A DNA stretch of 64,000 bases from Trebouxia sp. TZW2008 (Eukaryota; Chlorophyta; Trebouxiophyceae; Trebouxiales; Trebouxiaceae): assembly GCA_002118135.1 (NCBI GenBank), contig BDIU01000004.1, positions 62,001 through 126,000 on the forward strand, written 5' to 3'. The position numbers were made by a program, and so were the translations under genes. Each line of letters starts with the position of its first letter. Within the stretch, counting starts at the first letter, position 1. The notes below the pieces were generated by a model that was given only the letters and a program-made list of their open reading frames with translations, was not told the origin of the DNA and searched no databases. Shown here one piece after another: positions 46,551-58,400 of the stretch.

Positions 46551-46960
46551 CTAGCTGATCGTGTAGCATACAAGCACGATCAGAATCGATGCTCCCTCGA
46601 TTGTGAGTTGCAGCACGTACACAGGAACAAAGCTATGTTGTTGTTTCAAGCCTATTGCATACCTTTGAAATGGATTGCTGCACAAGCAGTCAAGCATGCA
46701 GTTGGAGGCAGCACTGAACCCAAAAAATATCAGCTGCAGCAGATGCTTCCTGCTGCCAGTCAGTACGGAATCACCCAATGTTAAGCTTCAATGCTGATAC
46801 TGCTTATCATGCATGGTGTCATGTGTCGATGTGCACACTGACCAGAGGCAAGGCTCCTCATGTTGGAGGAGTAATGCCATGAATACTCAGGCAGCAGCAA
46901 TGTACGTTGCGTTGTTGACAATCGCAAACAGAAGCTGGGAGCAACTTTCATGAGCGGTGT
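46551..46960 (-). CDS. 3' exons of an unidentified membrane protein gene
   Basis: Three exons, 46960-46906, 46752-46663 and 46632-46551, join in phase (incoming phase 1) and end in TAG. They encode TAHESCSQLLFAIVNNATRK, HLLQLIFFGFSAASNCML and FVPVYVLQLTIEGASILIVL followed by VCYTIS. This is about 75 residues with two or three hydrophobic segments. Upstream exons should lie between 46961 and 48261 but could not be joined. Family unknown. Confidence 0.5.
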
Positions 46961-48261
46961 CTGTAGTTGTAGCAACTATGCCATCATGATGCAATGGATC
47001 AGCTGCATGTAGGATGGCATGAGGTGTATGTATGTAAGATTGCATAATGCGATTGCATCATTTGTGGCTGCATCTGTGCAATCTGTCATTAAAATTGCAG
47101 CATTAGCTATTTTGCAGGATGCACAAGAGCTATTGTGTGGATGGCTTGCAAACTCAATCTGCAATACATACAAGAGCAGCTGCAATCAGCGTTCCAGACA
47201 GTCATTACAGACAGCTCTGCTAGTTGCCAAGCCTTATGTCTATGCTGCCAGTGTGATACACTGTGTGCTATCTCCATAGCAGTCGGTACCCATGACTAGA
47301 AACGCATCAGCATTCTGCATAGCTTCACTGCCTCTGGAGCATTGCAGTGTTACTCAAACTATGCAAGTTGGCACCGCAGCCAAGTCGGCAATGCCTCAAT
47401 TGCAACACAGAACATGTCAAGGTTTGTGTTTCCAAGACATAGCAGCTTTGTGCGATGGGTACAGCATCAGAAAATTCCTCTCTCTCTCTCTCAGCCATGA
47501 CAACACATGGACACTTTCCGTTAACGCGTCCAATGTGTTGCCGTGTTGTCCCCGAAATGGATCTTTGGGCATGTTTGACAGGACTTGAAGGTTGTTACAT
47601 CGTTTGTATTATTATGCACTCCAGCAACACACAGCAAGATGCCTTCGAGAACTAACATCATCTGCGAAACCAGCAAAACAACAGGTCATTCTGTACCAAC
47701 ACAATATGTCAGCCGCTCATTGATCCTACTTATACAAGCAAGTAGGCAAGGGTTCAGCCCCTGACATGCTGGCTGACAAACGACAGCCAAAGCCTGGTCA
47801 TTCTCAGACCAGCATGTGAGCAGCAGTCACTCAAGTCCTGAAAGGCAAGTTGAAGGGTCAAACAAGGTTAGCAGACAAAATTGGCTTGAATTGCCCTCAC
47901 CAACTGTACACCTGTGCCGTGTTTGACGTTTACTACAGAATGAGACTCCATCGTCACAAAACATACCCCATTAGTTGTGCTTACCCAAGGCTCTAGGAAA
48001 GCTGGAAATGCATGCTGCACCTGAAATGAATACCGTATTTGCACAGAAACCTGCCATACATACACACCCTGCATTGAGCTTGATCACGAATTATTGCAAC
48101 TGAGACACGCAGCATGCTGTTGAGCATGCCAGGGAATAAGTCGAATGAGTGAAATCACCGGAACTAACCTCTGTGCCTGTCCATCACACCTTATCATAGA
48201 TTCCTCAGCTGCATTGAAAGTAATAGATTATTCAGCTGCTTTGAATCTGGTGAACATGCTG
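46961..48261. other. Stretch with unresolved upstream exons
   Basis: It presumably holds the 5' part of the membrane protein gene ending at 46551 and the 3' UTR of the GDSL gene. A candidate minus-strand mini-exon (VQHAFPAFLEPW, about 48024-47989, flanked by CAG and GTAAGC) and an open segment near 47050-47160 (FASHPHNSSCASCK) could not be connected. Confidence 0.35.
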
Positions 48262-51163
48262 TCACGCTCCTTGTAGCTGAGGAAAGTGTGCAACTATGTC
48301 TGCTGCCAGCAAATTGTTTGCTCTGTTTGTCAGATGTACTGCATCCCAGAAGATGTGCTGGTTGGGATTTGAGCAAACAGGGTATGCAAAGCCAGCAGTG
48401 AACCCTGGGTAGAAGGCTGGGGCTGAATAGCAGGGCTGCGTCAAAGGGCTGACAGTAAAGCCCTCTGAAGCTGCATTTGTGACCAGGTTCACAAAGAAAG
48501 AATAGAAGTCATAGATCTGAACATGGGCTCCAGCATGCTGTGCATTGAAGCTATTGACTGCGGCTGTCAGGGCTGTGTTGTGTGCTGCAGTTAGATTAGT
48601 TGCCAATGCCTGCAAGCAAGCAAACCCAAATGATGACAATATTAATCACAATGAATAATAATAATACCACAAATAGTACTAATTGAACAAAACAGAACTG
48701 GTGATGATGATGATTGGTACACCTTCCCAGCACATGTGCTAGGTGCATGTGTGATCAAGTCCTGACTTGCCAAGGGGTACAGGGCTGATATACGCAATGC
48801 ATGAGCAAATCATCATTCACTTTGACGTTTGTGACTGGGTTTTCATTGACTTGGACACATTGATGCGCACCATGATGTGGCAAAGACAAAATGAAGCACA
48901 AGCAGCTTTCATGAGTGAATGTGTATGCAGGTTGCAAAGCTGAACTTCCTTCTGGCTCATACATATGTTAGCATAGTGCGCCAGGGTATACACACATGAC
49001 CACGGAGTTGAGCTGAAGAGCAAACAACACTGGCAAGCTTGGACTGCCGTGTACATAGCATATGAACACCAGCTGGTATGCGTTGACACCTCCTGATGAG
49101 TACCAAGCAATACCCAAGTGATCTATCAATCAACAGAACATACAGTCCTGAGAGTAATGATAACAAAAGCCTGGAAACATGCCAGCATAAGCAGTAGGTA
49201 CAATAGTCTCTTGATGTAAGGACACTTGATATAATGAGTCCTTGATGTAGGGACAATGCAATTGGGAACCAAGCACTGCATTCTGACTACAGTGGTGCTT
49301 TTGTTTAAGGACAATTTGATGTAAGGACAATTTGCTGTGTGACCATCGCAGTCGTTATATCAAGAGATTACAATAGTAGGTGTGTGTGGCCGACAGCTTG
49401 TTTGCTGCAGGCAGTATTTGAAGCACAAAAAGGCTTGACAGCCGATGCTTGCCTGAGCTGCAGCAGTCTGGTTGGCAGGAGTGTAGGGAGGTAGGAAGAT
49501 GGGAAGCCCAGCAAATGGTGGCACATTGAACACCACAAAGCTGCACACAAAGACGTAATCAATGCATCAGGAGTTGGCACAAAGCTGCGTGCGGAGACAT
49601 ATTCAGTGCATAAACAGCTTGTGCAAAAACACGCAACAAGCTGCACATACAGCGCATCAGCAGCTGACTCAAAGCTTCGTACGGAGGCATACTGAGTGCA
49701 TGAACAGCTTACACAAAGGTACGCAGAGAAAAGTGTATAAGCAGATGCAAAATGAGTTCTGCAGACAGCTGCGGGTGAAGACCTGTCCGCAGCTGAGTAG
49801 GCACTGATGAGAAGCTCAGAAATGTTGCTAGCACACTAGGTTGCTAATGGCACCCTTGTGCAGGGCATGTTCAGACAGCCATGCATTTGCATGACTGAGA
49901 TCAAGGGCTGGCTCACTCAGATTTGAGAGCTGTATTGTGAGCCCAGCTCACACCGAGAGGAGATCAACGGATAGCATTGCGCAAACATTCAGAGCTAGAC
50001 GTGTCTGAGCTCAAAGTGGTGAGATGACTTGGAACAAGATGAAGAGGCTTCAACTTGTACAGCACTGTACTTACCTTCTTGCGCCAGCGTTGTACAGGTT
50101 CTGGACGATTTGGATGATTGTTTGTACCACTGCTGTGACAGTGGTACTCTCTGCTCCGCCAACTAAATTCAGATAATCATTCACGCCAAACTCCAGAATG
50201 TATGTGCTCTGAGGACGCGCGTACCAGTTGTTGTCATGCAGAAACTCGTCAGCCTGCAATAGGCAGCACAGACATTTGTTTGCGCCAAGTTTCAGAATGT
50301 ATATGCTCTGAGGACACGCACACCAATCGTCCATCGGCAAATTTGAGCAACCTGCAACATTCAGCGCAAACACATGTACAGTTAGTCAAGCAGAGATCGT
50401 CCCGCCGGTAAGTTGTGTGCTCAGTGACGACGCAGCAGAAAATTACAGCTGCATACATAGTGTTGTACAACAGCAATATGACAAGCATGTCATCTCACAA
50501 TTATTTGTGGTGCAGATGATTGTGAAATGATGATGCCAGGTCTGCATGTCAATAACAATGCATGATTCCTATCAATAGAAGCATTATTGACGTGCTGGCC
50601 TCAGAAGTTGAGGTGTCCTTTGAACGTGCACTGAAAGATCTCCTACTACCTGCTGCAGACCGTTGGGCACTGAAACGGTAACAAACTTGGATAGATGGTC
50701 ATAAGGTGGATAGACCAAAATTTGGCTCGCTGTTCCTGGAGCGCCAACGGTCGCCGCGCCAGCAGCATAACTGTTGAGCACGTCACCGAAAGAAGCTGCA
50801 GCTGTTTCAAGATAAATAGGACCGTTGGAGAAGCGACCTTGATAGTATGGAGGTGCTGGGAAGGAGCCGCTGTTTGCCTGAGAAGATCAGCTGTGTGTCA
50901 GTTGCTTGGCGCGCAGTGCGCCCCTCAAAGTAGTCGTTAAGCTTGCAGCATGTTTCGACTTGAAAACGACTGACCTGTGTCGTTCCAAGCGCCGCGGGCA
51001 CTATCGAGTTGACTCCGTGCTGCGCTGTGTCACTGTAAGAGTCTCCGAAGGCAATCAAGCTGGCCTCGGCGCCCGATAGTTGAAGCACGGCGAGGTACAA
51101 CAGGAACCTCCGACATGCGGTAGACCAGGATGAACAGTTCCACGAGCATTTTGCTCTCGCCAT
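48262..51163 (-). CDS. GDSL-type esterase/lipase (SGNH hydrolase), secreted
   Basis: Five exons: 51163-50975, 50877-50650, 50253-50075, 49540-49453, 48609-48262; 343 aa with consistent phases. The N-terminus has a signal peptide (RFLLYLAVLQLSGAEA). Block I is SLIAFGDSYSD with the nucleophilic Ser. Block II is in GDVLNSYAAGAATVGAP (Gly). Block III is EFGVNDYLNL (GxND). Block V is FWDAVHLTNRAN with the Asp-x-x-His pair. Family members hydrolyse acyl esters; the substrate cannot be inferred. Intron 4 starts with GCAAGC, a GC-AG intron, the only donor there that keeps phase. Exon 3 has an upstream partial copy. Intron 3 holds a 44-bp tandem array and intron 4 a MITE. The gene is head-to-head with the FHA/PHD gene. 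Confidence 0.92.
48650..48780 (-). mobile_element. SINE-like repeat, copy 5, with AAT/GAT tail
   Basis: An AATAATAATAAT run and a GATGATGATGAT run precede a unit with TTCCCAGCACATGTGCTAGG and CAAGTCCTGACTTGCCA, matching copies 3 and 4. It lies in intron 4 of the GDSL gene. Confidence 0.55.
49201..49373. mobile_element. Pogo-like MITE, copy D
   Basis: This 173-bp element has TA at both flanks (49199-49200 and 49374-49375). The left end is CAATAGTCTCTTGATGTAAG and the right end is the inverse of TTGTAATCTCTTGATATAAC. Direct and inverted TTGATGTAAGGACA motifs sit near both ends, and the core is GGGAACCAAGCACTGCATTC. It lies in intron 4 of the GDSL gene. Confidence 0.8.
49530..49725. repeat. Roughly 44-bp tandem array next to GDSL exon 4
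   Basis: About four imperfect units begin with ACAAAGCTGC or a variant (near 49534, 49580, 49625 and 49670) and end with GCATCAG or GCATAAACAGCTTG-like segments. The first unit overlaps the exon 4 acceptor, so the array seems to have grown from that junction. Confidence 0.7.
50264..50351 (-). repeat. Upstream decayed copy of GDSL exon 3
   Basis: After a GTTGCAG acceptor (start 50351) the minus strand shows PQSIYILKLGAN. This mirrors PQSTYILEFGVN of the true exon, whose start is 98 bp further on at 50253. Confidence 0.85.
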
Positions 51164-51503
51164 AGCTTCGGCAGCGCTGCAGCACCTGGAGGCTGTGCGG
51201 GTGAGTATTGCGGCTGCTACTTCCGCTGAAAGCGACGCATCACACGACTTAAGACAAAACCGCCATTGAGTTCCTCAATACCCACTTGATGATGTCATGA
51301 TCTTCTTGATCCCTGCAGTCAAAGGCATCAACCTTTTTCACGCTTGGGATATGAACCGTCAGCTGCTTCAGAACCCCTCGCGACAGGTGTTGTTGACTGG
51401 CACCACTTGCCGCCGGTGTTTGCGCCCCTCAGCAAAATGACGCTCCGGCAAGGCAACATTAAAAGCATGGGCTGCCGATTGTGACTGCTGCAGTAGCTCA
51501 AGC
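51164..51503. promoter_or_regulatory. Compact head-to-head promoter region (340 bp)
   Basis: It lies between the ATG of the GDSL gene (51163, -) and that of the FHA/PHD gene (51504, +). CpG is enriched toward the GDSL side (51000-51240). No TATA box was seen. A bidirectional promoter is inferred. Confidence 0.5.
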
Positions 51504-52379
51504 ATGCCCGGCACCGCAGGCTTGATCCTGATCTTGAAGGATGGCAAACCTAGGCAGGAGATTGACCTTGTGCCTGGAGGCACTCTGTCCATGGGCCGGT
51601 AAGCGAAAGGGGACTGCAGTGATGAGGTTACGCCGCTGTTGCTGCTTGCTCAGTAGCAAAGTGTCTTGCAGACACCCCAGCAACAGCATCATCCTGCCCG
51701 ACAAGGGCATCAGATCTGAGCATATCAGGCTGCAGGTTGACGATGATGACCAGGTGAGGTCAACTTATACCTTGCCTTTGATGCTGCAGCTGCACACTAG
51801 TGGTGATATCATGCACTGTGCAGGCAACATTTCACTCCCTTGGGCACAAGAATGTGCTTGTGAACAGCCGTCTAGAGCTTGGGCCTGTACAGCTCAAAGA
51901 TGGCGACTTGATTGAGGTACTTCTCACCGTCGCGCAATGCATGTGCTACTTTGAAGCAGGACATCTGCTGCAGCTGCCTGAGAGCCTACTGCGCACAAGA
52001 ACAATCTGACTGATGCTGCTTGTGATGTGCTTCTCTGCAATTCTTCCTGCAATTGTTTAGCTTTCTGCAGGTGCTGCGCAAGCACAACAACCCTCGCCAG
52101 TTTGTGTACTACTCTGCCGACAAGCCAAACGCACAGCAGCCAGCTAACAGGAGGAAGTCACAGATACAGGACCACCTAAAGCAGCTCAAGGGCGCTGATC
52201 AGCAACAGGCTCTAACAAATTGTACTGCTGGAGAAGGCGCCAACTCCAGCAACAACAGTACAGCTCTGACATCTGATGCCCAAGACACATCTGCTGTTGG
52301 GCAGCTGCAACGACAGCCTGTTGAGGCGCAGCAACGTGAACATCAGCAGCATGAGCAAATGCCACAGCAGCAGCAGACG

Positions 52380-52411
<32 letters not shown>

Positions 52412-55400
52412 CAGATGTACTGCTCAGCAAGACAAGGCTTTTCCGCTGGCTGACACAACCACAAGTAGCAACCAGCAGCTCACAGGTCTCTTCAATCGCG
52501 ACACAGCAGACAACACGGGAACTGTGTCAGAAGCCAGTAGATGCCAACAAGCTGATGCCAGGCGGCAGCATCAGTTTGCTGAACCGCCAAAGGCGCCGCC
52601 GCTGCCTGCTTTGCCATGGAGTTCAAAGCCTGCTGTGCAAGGTTGCCATCCTGCGAATCAACCTGTCTCAGCAGCAGCATCAGAGCAAAGGCATGCATTT
52701 GCGCCCAAGGCTGAGCAGAAGGTCTCAGAGGAAATGCTTGCAGCTACAGCAGCAGCAGCAGCAGCATCACATCAGGGCCAAGCGTGCTTGCCATATGCTG
52801 AGCAAAACCTCTCAGAGGGCATGCTTGCAGCTGCTGCAAGAACAGCAGCAGCTCAGCAACAAGTGCAGCTGAAAGTTGCTCAGCAACATGCACCAGAGGA
52901 TATGCTTGTGGCTGTAGTCACAGAAGCAGCAGCAACACAGCAAGAAAGGCAGCTGAAAACTGCTCAGCAGGATGCGCCAGGGAATGTGCTTGCAGCTACA
53001 GCAACAGAAGCCGTAGCATCTCAGCAGCAAGTGCAGCTGAACACTGCTCAGCAGGATGTGGCAGGAAGAACGTTTGTACCTGCACCGACAGCACCACCTT
53101 TGCCGCCGTTGCCATGGCTGACTACCTTGGAGGTTCCTGCACAAAATCAGGCTGCCGAGACTGTGATGACTCAGCAGCAGCAAGAGGAGTTTCAGCAGGT
53201 ACAACAGCAGCAGCAGGAGCAGATGAAGACATGTCATGCTGTCCTTCAGCCTCAGTTTGCGCCACCGCCACAGCCACCACCGCTTCCTGTATCAACCAGG
53301 AATGCATGTCAAATGCAGTTGAAGCAGCTGGACAAACAGGGCTCCATTTTGTCGAGCAGGCATAGACAGCAGAACACAGCTGGTGCACCATTCTCTGCCC
53401 TCAACGAGAGCTCAGTTCAGACACAGGCAAAACAGCTTGACAGAACAGAAGGGGATACATCTCATGCACAGCTGAGGCAGCTTGGCAAAATGGGGTCTAG
53501 CATGTTGCGGGGCCAGGAGACACTGCACAAAGCAAGTGCATCATTTACAGCTACAGGCAACAGGCACGTATTGAGCATGCAGACAATAGCGCAGCAGGCA
53601 GCTGCAGCTGCTAAGCTCAGACACCAATTGGCTGAACCAGGTGCTGCCAGCAACTCCAACGCAGACTTGCCAGACAAGCAAGTGCACAACAGCAGTACTA
53701 GCATGCAGCTTGTGTCATCAGCGACGCAGACACAATCAGACCCAGAGTTTCAGAGCCAGGTAGAGCCCTCGTTCCCTTGACATCATGTCAACTTCATGTC
53801 TGTGTGCAGGAGTTTCAACAATGCAGTTGAGTGACTCAATCGAAGTCTCCCTTCAGGTTTTAGGCAAACTGCGGGTTTTGTGCAAGGCAAGGCGTGTGCA
53901 ACTGCTAAACAAATCATCCTTATACTCTGCGTCAATATGTTGATGTGGGTCTACTGCGGCATGCAGTATCAATGCTGTCTGATGCAAACCTCTGCAACTT
54001 ACACCAAGCACGCTTGATGCTGTGTGCGCATCCTGCCATGTTGCACCATGCTGTGAGACAAACCTCAATGCTCTGCAGTTGTACAATGTCATTTGCAGGA
54101 ACCCCTGCAGCAGCAGCTGGCAGCGAAGACAGCACAGGTTCAAGTCCTGCAATCGGAGAACGCCAGCTTGGCTTCTGAAGTCTGCCACCTGAAGCGACGC
54201 GTGTGCAGTCTGCGTCAGGAGATGCACAGCACGAAGGAGGCACAACAACAGGTAATGTGTGGTTCATTGTGAATCTACTGTATTGAATGTCAGGTCTTGC
54301 ATGCATGAGGTGCAGCAGCGTGTGTGCATCTGTGTCAGGAAATGCACAGCATGCAGGAGGCACAACAGCGGGTACCAACTGCTGCATTGTATGCAATGAT
54401 AACAAAATGCTACATAATCCCCTTTGGGCAATACAAGTGTGCAGCCCAAGTCTTGTCTCAATCTCTGCATCTTTGGCTAGCTCAGAGCTTGCATGCATGA
54501 GGAGCAACAAGATAGATCATATGCGCAGCCAATGAGCACTTGCCTGCAGCGGCCACACAATGGAAGGTACAGTGCTAATGTTTCCAATGCTTGCTCCAAT
54601 GGCAGATGGTGCTATACAGATGACTATGGCAGTTATATGAGATTGTCGAGTCGTGAGAAGACTGACCCACGTTCACACTTGTATGCATTGTCACTCTGAC
54701 CAACACTCTGCAGCATCTGTGGAAAATCTTATGTTCACTGCATCTGTGCCTACTATTTCACCATGACTCATGTGTCACATGCAACACTCTTGTACAGGTG
54801 ACAACTACCGATGCATCTGCTCAGTGCATTCCTGAAGCCTCAGCAGCTACTACAGACGCCACTGAGCCTTTGACTGAGCCTTTAGCAGCAGCTGCATCAG
54901 CTGCTGCATCACCTGCTGCATCACCTGCTGACATGGAGGACTTGATAGAGCCAACACTGGTTTTGCAGCTGCCACCAGACAGCCAGCACATCAGCCAAAT
55001 AGCAAGCCATCCTGCCCAGATGTCACAGATTGCTGCTATCATAGCCACCGATGAAGCGGCTGCTCAGCTGAGTCAGCAATGTCAAGACACTCGGCCAACG
55101 GCAATGGAAGCTGACATGCAGCAAGGACAGCTGGGACCACAGTTGGAGGTCTGTGACAGGCAAACGCCTTTGGCCTTGAACACAGCTCCTGACAGGCAAG
55201 CTGCAGAGGCTGAAGGACAAGCCTTTGAGGCCAATGGGCAAATGGCTAAGGTCCAAGGGCAAATGTTTGAGGCAGGTGGGCAAATGGCAGAAATGCAAAA
55301 ACAAACCTGTTTGGCTGATGGGCAAATGGCAGAGGTCAATCAGCTAAGGTCTCAGCCTGATGGGCAAGCCTCAGCAGCTGAAAGGCAGGCACCTAAAGCT

Positions 55401-58400
55401 GAAAGGCATGGCCAAAAGGGTGCTGAGCAAGCTGCAGGCGTTGAAGGGCAAGACCCTCAGGCTGACAGGCAAGCCTCAGCAGCTTCAAGGCAGCCTGTGA
55501 GGCCTCAAAGGCAAGATCAGAGCCCTGCAGAAAATGCTGAGGACACTGAGGAGCAAATCCAGCATGCTAAAGGGGAAGCTGCCCAGGCTGACAGGCAATC
55601 CTCAGCAGCTGAAGGGCAGACCTCTGGAGCTGAAAGGCAAAAGCAACAGACTGATAGGCAAGCCTCCGCAGCTAAAAGGCAGATTGGCAAAGCTGAAAAG
55701 CCAGGGTATCAGGCAGAAGGGCAAGCTGCAGACAGTAAAGGGCAAGATTCAGCAGCTGAAAGGCAAATTGCTGAGCCTGAAAGGCAACACCAGAAGGCTG
55801 CTGCAGACAGTGAAGGGCAGGACACAGCAGCTGAAAGGCAAGTGCCTGAGCCTGAAAGGCAACACCAGAAGGCTGCTGCAGACAGCGAAGGGCAAGACAC
55901 CATCAGTGAGGCCTGCTGTGTGTGCCAGTCCGCTGAGAATGGCGCAGTCATGCTGCTGCATGACGGGCAAGCCTCAGCAGCTGAAAGGCAGCCACCGAAA
56001 GCTGAAAGGCAAGGCCAGGAGGCTGCTAGACACACTGCAGATGTCAAACGGCAAGCCCCAACAGCTGAAAGGCAAGGCCAGAATGCAGCTGGACACAGTG
56101 CAGACAGTGAAGGGCAGGACACCATCAGTGAGGCCTGCTGTGTGTGCCAGTCAGCTGAGGATGGGGAAGTCATGCTGCTGTGTGATGGGTGTGACCAGCC
56201 GGCCCACCTGGGGTGTGTGGGGCTGGAGACTGTGCCTGAAGGGGACTGGTTCTGTTCAAGCTGTACAGCACTGCAGGTATTCAATTCAGCCCAGAGATTT
56301 TCCTGCAGTTTTGTGAGGTGTGTGCTGTGTGATGGTTGTTGTGACCAGCTAGCCCACTTGGGGTGTGTGAGGTTGGAGACTGTGCCTGAAGGGGATTGGT
56401 TCTGCCCAAGCTGTACAGCACTGCAGGTATGTGATTTGACCCAAAGACTGTCCTGCAGTTTTGTGCGGTGTGTGTTGTGTGATGGGTGCGATCAGCCATC
56501 CCACCCAGGGTGCGTGGGGGTGGAAACAATTCCTGAAGGGGGCTAGTTCTGCCCAACCTGTACAGCTGCGAAAGTCACTGCTAGCATGTGGTTTCAACAT
56601 CATTCCTGGCCCCTGTGTGATGTGCGTGCAGGGCCTGTCATCAACTTGACCTCAGACTGTCTGATTGCATAGAGGTCACGTTGATGACAGGTGGCTGCTT
56701 GTGGCTCGACAGTGGGCAACTGACACTTTCTCACCATTATATATGCAGTCAGCATTGCTTGTCTGATTGTAGTCTATGCTAGCGGTTTTGTTGTGTTGCA
56801 ATTGATGAGCAACAGACCAAGCACTGCGTGCTGTGAAGGTAGTGACAAATGCAATGGAAAGCTGCAGCATATCTTGCATACAACTATACAATCACACAAT
56901 TCTGGCATTATCCAAGCTTGTCAACCATGGGTGAATGCCCTTGTCAAGCTGCGTTCTGTGTACAGGCTCAGCAAAACACAAAGACACAGCATAGTGGTCA
57001 AGGACAATCTGTTGAGCCTCTGCAAGCGCTTGATAATGTTGCAGGTAAGCACAATGCCAAAAGAGTCAATGCAAGTGTCTGCAGCGGCTTCTGACCATGC
57101 TGAATGTCTGTCCTGAGTGTGTGCTGGCTGGAGCCATCTGCCCTGTCAGTTTTAATGATTTATTGCCAAATGCCCAACATGGTTCACAACACAGCACATC
57201 ACAAGCCAACATGTAAGACGCGCAAGCATGCATCAACAGGCACTATGAACTTTCTCAAGCTGTGCTGGGCGAATAATTCTACACAGCTTTCAACGACGAT
57301 TAGCCATCAGCTAGCCTACAGATCACAGCATGCAGACAATTGTGAGTGCATCACTGCATAAGCCTAGATTTGTCTTCATGGCTCAGCTATGATGTGGCAA
57401 CACCGTGTGAACAAACTTCCTGCTCAGACAGACACCTAGGACAACAGATTCATCAACCAACCCATGTTGTGCAAGCTGCCTCATCAACTTCTGATGCTTG
57501 CACAGCTGTAGGTGCTGCAACAGCCAAGCAGCCATCTGGCAAGGGCAAGAAGAGGAAAGGCGCACCTGCCGTGCAAGGCCTAGGCAGCAGTGAAGGTGCA
57601 ACAGGTCCAATGCATGCTGCTGCTGTACATAGCATGCAAAGTAGCACGTTGTCATGTAGTAGCCAGAGCAACAGCAGCAGTAACAGCGAGCACATGTCAC
57701 ATTCACTTCCAACCCAAACCATCGCTGCTCGCTTTTGCTTATTCCTGTCTGCTGATGGATCGTCTCCAATGTCATCCCGCACCTTGCTCGCTTGTGTTGT
57801 GGCTGTGACTGTGATCAGTACTGTCGCTGCGATTTGTGCGATTCCTGTTGTCACTGCGCTTGCCGGTGTCACTGCTGTTGCTGTTGTGTTATGCTGTTCA
57901 GAAGCCATGACACATTTCAGCATGACTTCTGATCATGCCAGGACTAGCCTGAGCTTGTGCTTGGTCATCCATTTGTTGCAAGTTCGTTTCAATGCATTGT
58001 ATGTAGCATGCACAATGATGCTAAGAACAAGCCAACCTAGCGAGACAGAATTTGGGTCACACACATATATCACTTGTGCTAGAATGTGTAGAGTGCATTG
58101 GCATACACACAACTGCACAGCCTCAGCAGGACAAAGAGAATCAGGAAATCTTCTTTGGACGCAGCAACTCATTGCAATGTTGCCTGAACCCTCTGAACAC
58201 TGCATGCAGGTGCTGTGCCAGTCAGCAAGCGCAGCAGACGCACTATGTCATCTGCACAGCCTCAGAAGGACAAAGAGAATCAAGAAAACACCTTGAGGTC
58301 TAGCACGAGAGGGCGCAGGCAGACGCAGCGCTTGGCAGCATCGGCCAAGACAGTAGCAAGCTGCGATGAACAGTAAGGCCCTTGACCACTGCTGTAGCAA

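Noticed and set aside
55709..56284. Cys/Ser-rich minus-strand frame
   Set aside because: Antisense shadow of the coding minisatellite and PHD exon.
57346..58296. Long plus-strand frame with a hydrophobic stretch, suggesting a membrane-anchored C-terminus for the FHA/PHD protein
   Set aside because: The donor at 57596 and exons at 58210-58372 and 58858-58903 join in perfect phase and give a basic nuclear-type tail; the hydrophobic part then lies in the intron.
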